64,000 nucleotides of DNA, from the NCBI GenBank assembly GCA_033296885.1, contig MU863931.1, positions 62,001-126,000 of the forward strand. The letters run 5' to 3'. The translations under genes and the position numbers were made by a program. This document shows positions 19,857 through 27,899 of this stretch, in pieces (the first letter of the stretch is position 1; every line of letters starts with the position of its first letter). The DNA comes from Triangularia verruculosa (Eukaryota > Ascomycota > Sordariomycetes > Sordariales > Podosporaceae). The notes beneath the pieces are model-generated. The model did no database searches and was not told where the DNA came from. It saw nothing but the letters and a program-made list of their open reading frames with translations.

Positions 19857-22217
19857 ATGGCTTCTCAACAACCCATTGCTGAAGCACCTCCTGCTGGACC
19901 CCCCAAGATCGCCCTGAAGCTTACGCCTGCTGGACATAAGAAGCAGCAGGAAGACCCCAACTTCATCACTGGGCTCATCAACGCCGCCGAGAATGGCCGA
20001 GGCGGTCTCGTTCCCAGCGTCAACCCCTTGATTCCCGAGGACCATCGCCCGGCCCGTCTTTCCCAGCGGATTGCCGCTGCTGCCGTCATTGATCCTTCTG
20101 CGGACCTTCCCAACTTTGATGTCTGGTATGAAGTCGCCCTGGAAGGCCTGGAAAGTGTCAAGACTGAGACTGCCACCACTGCCCAGACCCCCGCAGATGG
20201 TGGGAATCTGTCTCTCCCCAAAGAGACTCTCGAGCTCATCCACAAGCTTCATCGCCTGGAGGAAGTTGAGAGCGTTCATGCCCTTCAAGCCGGCCCTCCC
20301 CCGGCCGTGAACCCTAACGATGATCCTCGGAGTGTGAATCAGGGGTACCTCAATGCAGCACCCGTCGGCATCAATGCCCGCTATGCTTGGGGCTTTCCCG
20401 GTGGAGATGGTTTGGGGGTCAACATCGTCGATATGGAACAGGGATGGAAGCTTGACCACGAAGATCTCCAGGCAGCTGGGATCACTTTGATCTCGGGATA
20501 CAATGCTGCCTATTACTCACATGGCACTGCGGTGCTGGGCGAGATGCTGCAGGTCGACAACAACATAGGCGGAGTTGGCATCGTCCCCAAGGCCAAAGGA
20601 CGCGTGATTTCCCAGCACCGGCCAACCGGCTACAATACCGCCGCCGCTATTCTTGACGCGGCGAACAACATGGCCTTCGGGGATATCCTTCTGCTTGAAG
20701 CCCAAGAATTCGACCCAGTCGGCGGACAGTATTACTGGCCAGTCTCCGTTGCCGATGCCAACTTTGATGCCGTCCGTGTTGCATCCGCCCTGGGCATCAC
20801 AGTCATCGAAGCAGCCTGCAACGGCGGATATGACCTCGACACCTACGTCAACCTCTCTGGCAAGTACATCTTCAACCGCTCCAGCCCGGATTACAAAGAA
20901 TCCGGCGCAACAATGGTGGGCGCCTCCAGCTCTACCGCACCCCACTACCGCCTCTGGTACTCCAATCACGGCTCCCGCGTCGACGTCTACGCCTGGGGTG
21001 AAAGTATCGACACCACCTTCACCGACGACAACACCGGGACAGACAACTCCTACACCGAGTACTTCAGCGGTACCTCCGGGGCCTCCCCTATTATTGTCGG
21101 TGCGGCAGCAGCAGTCCAAGGCATAGCCAACTCCTCGCTAGGATACAAATTCTCCCCCTTACAGCTCCGCCAAATCCTGACCACGAACGGTACCCCAAGC
21201 AGCACCCCCTCCACCGACCGCATCGGCGTCATGCCCAACCTCCGCGCCATCATCGACGGCCGCTTCATCAACCTCGCCCCCGACCTCTACATAAGAGACT
21301 ACATCGGTGACAACGGCCGCGTGCCATCCTCCGGCACAGTCTCCAACTCACCCGACATCATCGTCCGGCAAACCCCCGTCTCCAACCCCCAAGCCTCTTT
21401 CGGTCAAGGATCCGGCAACGAAAACAGCACCTCCCTCTCCCAACCCATCCTAGCAGGCCGTGACCACAGCATTTACATCCGCCTCCTCAACCGCGGGGGG
21501 TCAGCGGCGCAGAACACAAAAGTAACCGTGTACCACGCCCCAGCCGCCACCCTCATCACGCCCAACCTCTGGACCTTGATCGGAACAGTCGCCCTCCCTT
21601 CTGCGGTGCCGGTTGGGAGGGTCTTGACTGTTTCCCCGAGGCTGGCCTGGCCGAGAGATAAAGTCCCTGCTGCCGGGCCGGGCGGGTGGTCGTTTGTTGC
21701 GATTGCCACGACAGACAAGGATCCCGCGCCGGTGCTGCCTACGACGTTCCCGGCGTTTGTGGAGTTTGTGAGCAGGAATAATAATGTTGCGTGGAAGAGC
21801 TTTAATGTGGTCGCGCCGCCGAGTGGGACGGGGGCGAGTACTAGGTTGCAGGTGGGAATTGCTGGGGCGTTTGATGCGCCTAGGAGGTTCAATTTTAAGG
21901 GCGTTGGGTCGTTGCCGGTGGGGAGTGAGGTTAGGTTGGAGGTTCCGGGGGATTTGGCGAGGCAGTTGGGGGTCGTGACGCCGCTGACTGGAGAGAGTAC
22001 AACAGTGGCTGTTCCTCTGCATCCGTTTGGACGGGGGGAGATTGGGGAGGGGACTCTGCCGGTTGGGAGTGTTAGTCAGTGTGAGTTGGTTGTGAAGGTT
22101 CCTGAGGAGGAGATCAAGGGAGAGGGGCAGTGGGAGTATGAGATTGTGCAGGAGTGGGAGGGTGTGGAGGTTGGAAGGATTACTTGGCACTTTAAGGCCG
22201 ATGATGGTGTTGAGTAA
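19857..22217 (+). CDS. Subtilisin-like serine peptidase (S8), no signal peptide
   Basis: Predicted endopeptidase with the subtilase catalytic triad. Single exon, 786 residues. The Asp is Asp192 in NIVDMEQGW, the His is His222 in SHGTAVLGE, the oxyanion Asn is Asn322 in AACNGG, and the Ser is Ser407 in GTSGASP. The Asp motif departs from the usual D-[ST]-G, and only 29 residues separate it from the His. Residues 1-170 have no signal peptide or clear I9 propeptide. Residues 480-786 look all-beta (a bacterial-style accessory region) with no known domain name I can assign. Absence of introns and this architecture resemble bacterial S8 peptidases more than secreted fungal proteinase K types, so ancient horizontal transfer is possible. 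Probably intracellular or non-classically exported. Confidence 0.88.
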   Translation: MASQQPIAEAPPAGPPKIALKLTPAGHKKQQEDPNFITGLINAAENGRGGLVPSVNPLIPEDHRPARLSQRIAAAAVIDPSADLPNFDVWYEVALEGLESVKTETATTAQTPADGGNLSLPKETLELIHKLHRLEEVESVHALQAGPPPAVNPNDDPRSVNQGYLNAAPVGINARYAWGFPGGDGLGVNIVDMEQGWKLDHEDLQAAGITLISGYNAAYYSHGTAVLGEMLQVDNNIGGVGIVPKAKGRVISQHRPTGYNTAAAILDAANNMAFGDILLLEAQEFDPVGGQYYWPVSVADANFDAVRVASALGITVIEAACNGGYDLDTYVNLSGKYIFNRSSPDYKESGATMVGASSSTAPHYRLWYSNHGSRVDVYAWGESIDTTFTDDNTGTDNSYTEYFSGTSGASPIIVGAAAAVQGIANSSLGYKFSPLQLRQILTTNGTPSSTPSTDRIGVMPNLRAIIDGRFINLAPDLYIRDYIGDNGRVPSSGTVSNSPDIIVRQTPVSNPQASFGQGSGNENSTSLSQPILAGRDHSIYIRLLNRGGSAAQNTKVTVYHAPAATLITPNLWTLIGTVALPSAVPVGRVLTVSPRLAWPRDKVPAAGPGGWSFVAIATTDKDPAPVLPTTFPAFVEFVSRNNNVAWKSFNVVAPPSGTGASTRLQVGIAGAFDAPRRFNFKGVGSLPVGSEVRLEVPGDLARQLGVVTPLTGESTTVAVPLHPFGRGEIGEGTLPVGSVSQCELVVKVPEEEIKGEGQWEYEIVQEWEGVEVGRITWHFKADDGVE

Positions 22218-22552
22218 GGTAACATCATGGAGCACACGATTGGAATACGCCATGTGATATTTATATTGGCTGCCAACCGGAAAGCTTCAGTTTAACTCGT
22301 ACATTTAGGATATGCCTTGGTGTCATGTGGAGTAGGATGGCATTCACGATAGCACGGCAAAGGCTCTGTGGAGCAGATCTCAGGGTGATATTCTTGGCTG
22401 TGGGTCAAATAGGTGGATGGAATGCTCTGGTGGGATGTAAATACGGTTATGTACGCTCGTTTGAACCTTTCCTTGCTCTTTTCCTTTTGTTCAGTCAATA
22501 CCATCAGTTCAATATATGCTTCAAGATAACTGCGTGGGTTCCAAACTCAACA
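22218..22552. other. Spacer downstream of the subtilase
   Basis: Contains the likely polyadenylation region of the subtilase. Short overlapping open frames only; no gene recognised. Confidence 0.4.
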
Positions 22553-22652
22553 TGTCAGGGATTCAGGGGCTCAGGAGTCATTGATTGGTATCACTACCGG
22601 TAATGGTACCAATCAATGACTCCTGACCCCCTGAGCCCCTAAATCCCTGACA
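22553..22652. repeat. 100-bp inverted repeat (hairpin-forming)
   Basis: The left arm 22553-22590 begins TGTCAGGGATTCAGGGGCTC and the right arm 22607-22652 is its reverse complement, with one mismatch and an 8-nt insertion. The 16-nt centre contains TACCGGTA. The arms begin and end TGTCAG/CTGACA, which looks like two transposon termini placed head to head. A 13-mer (AGGGGCTCAGGGG) in the right arm recurs at 23480 and 61520. Confidence 0.8.
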
Positions 22653-22665
22653 GCAAGGTATATCC

Positions 22666-23408
22666 TTAATTACCTTCCCCATTCGACACGGCTGTCCCAT
22701 CTAACTTCAGTCCATGCTTAGTTCTCATATGTGTCCTAAACCAGTTTGTCGTTTTAAGAGTGATTCCACAGACTGGACAATCACCCGCACCATGAAATTC
22801 CCTATGCGCTTTTAGCGCACGAGCATTCGAGAATGTCTCCTCACAACCAGGATGGTCGCATGTGTCGTATCAAGAGGCCCGGGCTCGCAAAGGTTTGAAG
22901 CGGGATGCATATTGGACATTGGACCTCTTCCACGGGGTCACCACGCGTCCATCGACCAATTGGGACAAGTAGAACCCGTATTAAACGGGCTTAGGTTACT
23001 ATAGTATAACCTGGAGAGTATTGTTCTGGGTATGGTCGTTATACCAGAGGCCCATCCCAAGCGATTTGTTGGGTGCCAATATGGGTGGTAGAAATGTACT
23101 GACGCCAGATTGACCTTGATATCTTCCTAAGTCGATGTTGCGAAATTCCACATGCTTCAATATCCGGGCAGTTAAGGCTGGATCGAGGGTTGCACTGGGA
23201 TCATCAAACCGCAGATTTTTAAGACGGACCCTAAGGCTAGCCTCAAAGATTGGTTCCGACGCCCCCAACGGACAAACGAAACATCCTCCTTTAGCTGGAT
23301 GCCCACTCGGATGAGGCCATTTTCGTCGGTCCAATGCTGGGGTTGGCTCTCAACGGTATCCACGACTTCTACAGTATCGTTAGGTATATTCCGAATCGTA
23401 GTCGTCAA
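22666..23408 (-). pseudogene. Decayed C2H2 zinc-finger gene
   Basis: Minus-strand reading shows protein-like sequence in pieces. The 5' part (start at 23408) includes TVESQPQHWTDENGLIRVG. A frameshift lies near 23260, after which the second frame runs to LQVIL. Past several stops it continues with FYLSQLVDGRVVTPWKR and two C2H2 fingers: CDHPGC...ALKAHREFH and CPVCG...FRTHMRTKH, ending at a TAA at 22666. Stops inside the frame are TAG, TAA, TAA and TGA; each is one C-to-T change from CAG, CAA, CAA and CGA. Three of these are CpA-to-TpA changes, the signature of repeat-induced point mutation. The family is probably repetitive. The inverted repeat at 22553 and a matching CAGGGGCTCAGGGG at 23479 flank it. 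Confidence 0.75.
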
Positions 23409-23545
23409 CTAGCGCTTGCACCGTGCGTTGTCCTTTTGAGCGTCTGACAGGCTCAGGGGCGGGGACCTCGGTTGAGTCCAGGGGCTCAGGGGCTGTCACG
23501 GAGTCAGAGGTTGCCCATCGAGAAAAGAATAAAAAAAAGAAAAAG

Positions 23546-23838
23546 AGCGATAGTTTCAGGACCCCCCGATTTATCTTTTAGGACCCCCCGAGCTACATAC
23601 GTCCTAGATAAAATAACTAGCACTACCAAGTAAGCATACAATATTAAAGGATAGTTAGAAGGCCTTAAAAGATAGTCAAAAGGCTTTAAAAGATAGTTAA
23701 AAGGCCTTAAAAGATAGTTAAAAGGCTTTAAAAGATAGTAGAAAGGCTTAAAAGATAATGTAAAGGCTTAAAAGATAACTTGGGGGGAGGGGGGAGGGGG
23801 TCCTAAAAGATAAATCGTGGGGTCCTAAAACTATCGCT
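23546..23838. mobile_element. Foldback / MITE-like element with 45-bp terminal inverted repeats
   Basis: The left end (23546-23590) begins AGCGATAGTTTCAGGACCCC and continues through GATTTATCTTTTAGGA. The right end (about 23790-23838) is the reverse complement with few differences, ending TAAAACTATCGCT. Between them lie an AT-rich stretch and a 21-bp tandem array. There is no coding capacity, so it would be non-autonomous. A target-site duplication cannot be defined because both flanks are A-rich. Confidence 0.75.
23644..23780. repeat. 21-bp tandem repeat inside the foldback element
   Basis: About 6.6 imperfect copies of a unit like TTAAAAGATAGTTAAAAGGC, 20-21 bp each. Unit starts are at 23644, 23665, 23686, 23707, 23728, 23748 and 23768. 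Differences between copies are mostly transitions. The core AAAAGATA also appears in the terminal repeats of the surrounding element. Confidence 0.85.
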
Positions 23839-24849
23839 TAAAAAAAAACGATCCTAAATACTTACACTTAGGTTAAGTAGAGTCGACCTTGTTAGCATCC
23901 CTTTTGGGGGCTCTGGAGCGTAGAGAGTCTTTTTATATTACATTAGTAACTAGATATAACTAGGAGCATAAGATATTCCCACAATATCCGGGATCGATAC
24001 TTTAGACTGGAGCAAATGGTTCAACACTGGTATCCGGGGAGAAACCGGTGAATTGCATAGTCAAAGTTGAAGCAATGAAGTGGGACACAAGCAATGGATG
24101 TAGCAAGTGGTTCAGCATTGGCATGGTATGAAGTAGCAAGTAGTTCGCCAAGTGAGACCAGCGGTGGTAAAGTATATCATTTGCAGTAAATATACATGTG
24201 ACATGCGTCAGAGGCGAAGCCTACTGACGCAAAATGCATAACAGAAAACAGGCATGACAACGCAATAAAATACAGAAATAAAACATGGGTATTAATAACC
24301 TGAAAAGCCAACGAGGAGAGATGGGAGAGCGGAGGGGGAACCCGACACCACGTTGACCTACAGGGCATTGTGATTGTCTTGAATTGAGTAGCTACTGTAA
24401 CTGTCAGCATGCCATGTACCGCAAACGGGTCTGCTCCGTTGACGACCTACTCGTGGGAAGATCGAGAACAATGATGATATAAGGACCAGCCCTTACGGAA
24501 GGGATCCGTAAGGGAACTGGTTCAATCCACCTGACCAACCCAACAAAAATGCTGGGAAACGCGCGGGAAACGGCTGCTGGAATCTCGATGCTTGGGAATG
24601 AAAGAGAAACGAAGAGGGAACAGGATGCTGATGCATAGGCTTTTCCCACGTGTCTTGCACCATATCAACTCTTTCCTTCCCCTTTTATCCCTCCTTCCTC
24701 CCACCCTTAACCCCCTCCCCACCTCCCGCCTTCCCCTTTTCCTATACGGGATGCATATATGTGACACCTCTGATGGCAAGATTCACAGGTAGACTCATAA
24801 TATTAGATACTATCTTGATGTCTATCCAGAGTTCCCTATTATGGAGATG
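23839..24849. other. AT-rich, gene-free repeat-island DNA
   Basis: No coding sequence supported. A loose direct repeat of about 25 bp (AGCAARTGGTTCARCAYTGG) occurs near 24012 and 24103. Two small hairpins are visible: TGCGTCAG...CTGACGCA near 24204-24231 and CCCTTACGG...CCGTAAGGG near 24491-24515. They suggest transposon remnants but no element can be named. Confidence 0.5.
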
Positions 24850-25699
24850 TACACCCCTTGCCTTGGCCTTTGGCCAAGAACGTCCTTTTGGTACGACACC
24901 TGCCTTGTGGCATGCTGCTGTTCTTGACTCTTTCCCAAGCATCATTGTGTTGGGCGAACCACCTTCCTCGAGCATTGCTGCAGCACATCTCAGCGACCGT
25001 GCCTGTGGGGAACGCTTTAACCTTTTTGGGTTTTAGCCTCTTTCGCAATTGCATGGGTTGTGCTGCCGCCTTGACAGAGCCCAACCGGGAAGGCAAGAAC
25101 ATCCGCTTATGTCAGCTTTGACCACGACACGTTTAAGAATGGTCATAATCTTGAGGCGTTCTTGCAAGAACGTTTCCCAGAGATCCAGCCCCCACTAGCT
25201 GGCAAGTTGTAGCTAGCATTTATCCACTGCAAAAACTCGTATATGCGTGCTGACTTGGTTAGTGGTTAGTGGAGGACGCTTGTGTAGAGACCAGTGTAAT
25301 GTCGCTATTGGCCTGGTTAAAGATCTTGGGTAGGCCGAGAAACTAACCCCCTCTAACGTTGCTATACTGGTAATGTATAAAGCTAATGTTGAGTTTCTAT
25401 AGCACTTGTTGCGTTAAGAGCCGAATCTTAAAAGTATGGAATAACTATCCACTATCGACGCCTACTAAGGTAGGGAGAGGGATGCTGTGTTTGTTGTTTT
25501 GGGAACGGTACTACGTCCCTTGGGTTTTGGAGCCGGGTTTACCACTGACGAGAATCGTCTTAATGTTATAATGACTCGTCATATTTCTAGACTGGTTCTT
25601 GTTGGGGATATCGCTGTTACGACACCCCATGATAACAAGAAGAAGCGTCCCAAGGACGACAGACTCCCGTGGTGGACCCTCTCCATCCGGAGAAGATGA
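24850..25699 (+). pseudogene. Relic of a UPF1-type superfamily 1 helicase gene
   Basis: Helicase motifs survive in order across several frames. IIVLGEPPSSS resembles the motif III region, followed by SLFRNCMGCAAALTEPNREG (the R-A-H-like stretch after motif III). Then come FLQERFPEIQPP and VAILVMYKANVE (motif IV-like). TIDAY-stop-GRERDAV corresponds to motif V (normally T-I-D-A-Y-Q-G-R-E). FTTDENRLNVIMTR is motif VI, followed by LVLVGDI. The stop is TAA in place of CAA. Frameshifts and further stops make it non-functional. Probably once part of a mobile or multi-copy gene; its position next to the other repeat relics supports this. Confidence 0.7.
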
Positions 25700-26077
25700 T
25701 GTTTGCTTCCGCCAATATGCTGAAGAAGGTCTATCAGCATATGGTGGACGAGAAGAGAGTGGGGACTGTTGTCGTGAGGGAGGGCAGGTGATCTTAATTT
25801 TCTTGGGGCTAAAACCTCTAATACCTTACATCGCAGGCCTTTAGGGTACCTATCTTTGCCGTCTTCTTGTCTCGTATTTCATGTCCGCACTTGCACCTCA
25901 AAGCTTTGTCCCGTCTCTGTTGACTGCAGCCTTAACAGTTCCAAGAGTTTATTAAGACCCATTCAGCGCCACAAAAGGTGAAGGCGGAACAACATCCCCC
26001 GAACCCAACTCCACAAACTCCACTCATCCCCCTCAGATGTAGCCAAAACTCCACTGGGTCTTCCAACAATCACCCCA
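25700..26077. other. Spacer before tRNA-Cys
   Basis: No gene recognised. It contains the tail of the helicase relic region and the flank of the tRNA gene. Confidence 0.4.
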
Positions 26078-26149
26078 GGACCAGTAGCTCAGGGGTAGAG
26101 CAACCGGCTGCAGTCCGGTAGGTCACGCGTTCAAATCGCGTCTAGTCCT
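26078..26149 (+). tRNA. tRNA-Cys (GCA)
   Basis: A 72-nt cloverleaf without intron. Acceptor strands are GGACCAG and CTAGTCC with one C-A mismatch at pair 5-68. The D arm is GCTC/GAGC. The anticodon stem is ACCGG/CCGGT around loop CTGCAGT, giving anticodon GCA. The T arm is ACGCG/CGCGT with loop TTCAAAT. Discriminator T fits tRNA-Cys. The A box TAGCTCAGGGG and B box GTTCAAATC are recognisable, the latter with A where G is usual, so function is likely though not certain. Confidence 0.9.
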
Positions 26150-26975
26150 CTTCACTTCTTTTTGCTTTTATCAGTCTACACACCAACTCTTGTGGACAAA
26201 TCCTCAGCACCACCCAAGAAGGGAAGTTCTTGTGGCATTATTATGTAGGTTATGAATATCCAATAGGAGACAGTTCCGTTAGGCAAATTGTCACTCAGGA
26301 CACGTAGATCACCTCTGCAATGTCGGTGTACGAAAGTATCTATTTGTTTTTTTGAGACTTTTCTCTGAAAGACGCATATTGCCGTGCCTATCTTACCTAG
26401 GTAGGGTAGGCAAGATGGCGTGGCAGCGCCCAGCAACCTCAGCTCCTGAGGGGGAATCGAAGAACCCACAAAAAAGTGCCTACCGGTGAGTGAGGTAGCA
26501 AAATCATGCGTATACGTGCAGACGCCACAAATGGTGTTATCGCTATTGATTGGTTCTGTAGGGCTCCGGCCGCTTGTGAAGGCCCGGATACAGGTGTGCA
26601 ACACGACGGGGGTACCTAGCGGCATCACTGTCGATCAATGTCTCAGATCATATGAAGTGGAGGTCCCCGAGGTGAAGGCTGAATATGCCAAGCATTGGGG
26701 ACTCTTTAACCAATGTCAATCCGCCATTATGTTGATATCTGTGGCTTGAGACACAGCTGCGAAGCTAAGAGTTGGGCCTCATTGTCGAGGATGGCTTCTC
26801 AATGATTGGCTATAGCTGCAGCTATGGTGGCTACAGTAAGTTACTGAGCGGTCAGGTGTGTCGATGCTAGCTATAAGAGAGGCCTTACCTTCATATCTGT
26901 GCGGCTGTCTTTTGCTCCAGAACACTCCAGCCAACGTCCTTTTGAACTCACACAATATACACCCAAACACCAACC
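26150..26975. other. Spacer, nothing recognised
   Basis: A 150-codon open frame on the minus strand (26176-26628) lacks family resemblance and normal composition. The 3' part should contain the promoter of the HsbA-like gene. No repeats or RNA genes seen. Confidence 0.4.
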
Positions 26976-27641
26976 ATGGTCTCCCTCCGCAGTCTCACCA
27001 CGTTCCTCCTATCTCTCACCCCAACTGTCCTCGCCGTCACGCCAAGCACCGTAGTCAACAACCTGGAGGCCCTGAAAAACAAATCCATTGACCTGCAGGT
27101 TCCAGCGCGCGAGGTCAATCTCATCAACGCCCAGCTCTTCGTCCTTGGCCGCGGCCCAATCCCCGGATTGATCACTCAGTACAACACCTTTATCGACTTC
27201 GTCGATGGGCTCAACGCCGCGTACCAAGGTTCCCCTCCCTTCGCCGCTGGTGATGCCATAGCGGCTACTATTCCGAATGCCTTTCGCGGTTTCACCCGGG
27301 AGCACTCTATTTTGCTCAACATTTTGATCGGAAATGCCAGGCTTGCCGGGTTTGTCCCCGGTGTTGGAGTGCTGCCGCCGCTGAATACTGCCATGGGGAC
27401 TGTCCTGAGCAAAGCCCGGGCTGCGCTGGAGGTAAGAGTCCTCTTGAAGAGATAATTTAATGGGGCAATAGCTGACATTGTGTTTTGCTTTCACGGAAAG
27501 ACGTATACCGCTCGAGTGGTTGCACTGACTGATGCTGCCGCCGACTCGCAGATTGAGGGCTCTGGGGCCGAGATCAATGGGACGTACACTGTTACGTATA
27601 ATTACTATCAGAATGGGCTTTTGACTGATATTCTTGGCTAA
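26976..27641 (+). CDS. HsbA-like secreted cell-wall protein (galactomannoprotein family)
   Basis: Two exons (26976-27431, 27501-27641) with a 69-bp intron give 198 residues. The signal peptide MVSLRSLTTFLLSLTPTVLA is clear. The mature part is helical with a pattern of hydrophobic residues and glycines (VVNNLEALKNKSIDLQV, LPPLNTAMGTVLSKARAALE) that fits hydrophobic-surface-binding protein A and the related antigenic wall mannoproteins. One N-glycosylation site (NGT) occurs near the end, and there are no cysteines. The family is secreted and attaches to surfaces or wall lipids. The call rests on pattern, not on catalytic residues. Confidence 0.7.
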
Positions 27642-27899
27642 CCATGGATACATCTGATGGGAATGATATACAGGGGGTTATCGTGATTAAGTTGGCACAT
27701 GTTCATGTTGAGTCTAGGTTTGCTCGGGGATTCTTCAATTACAACAATCTCAATCATTGAAATTCCAGGCAGTCTTCCAAGTGTTTTATTAAAATGCTTT
27801 TGTCTAATCCAATCCTCCCATGCCCTCCTTTATCCTTTACTCACAGTAACCACGGTCCAGCCGTGACCCCAACCACAAACCATCGCAATTACCATTAAT

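Noticed and set aside
24196..24788. Possible solo LTR bounded by TGTGA...TCACA
   Set aside because: Only five terminal bases match and the 5-bp flanks differ, so no target-site duplication supports it.
26078..26149. Treating tRNA-Cys as a pseudogene because of the C-A pair in the acceptor stem
   Set aside because: A single mismatch with all other arms intact and a correct discriminator is compatible with function.
26176..26628. 150-codon minus-strand open frame near the tRNA-Cys gene
   Set aside because: Composition is not protein-like, no motif recognised, and it lies next to a decayed repeat island.
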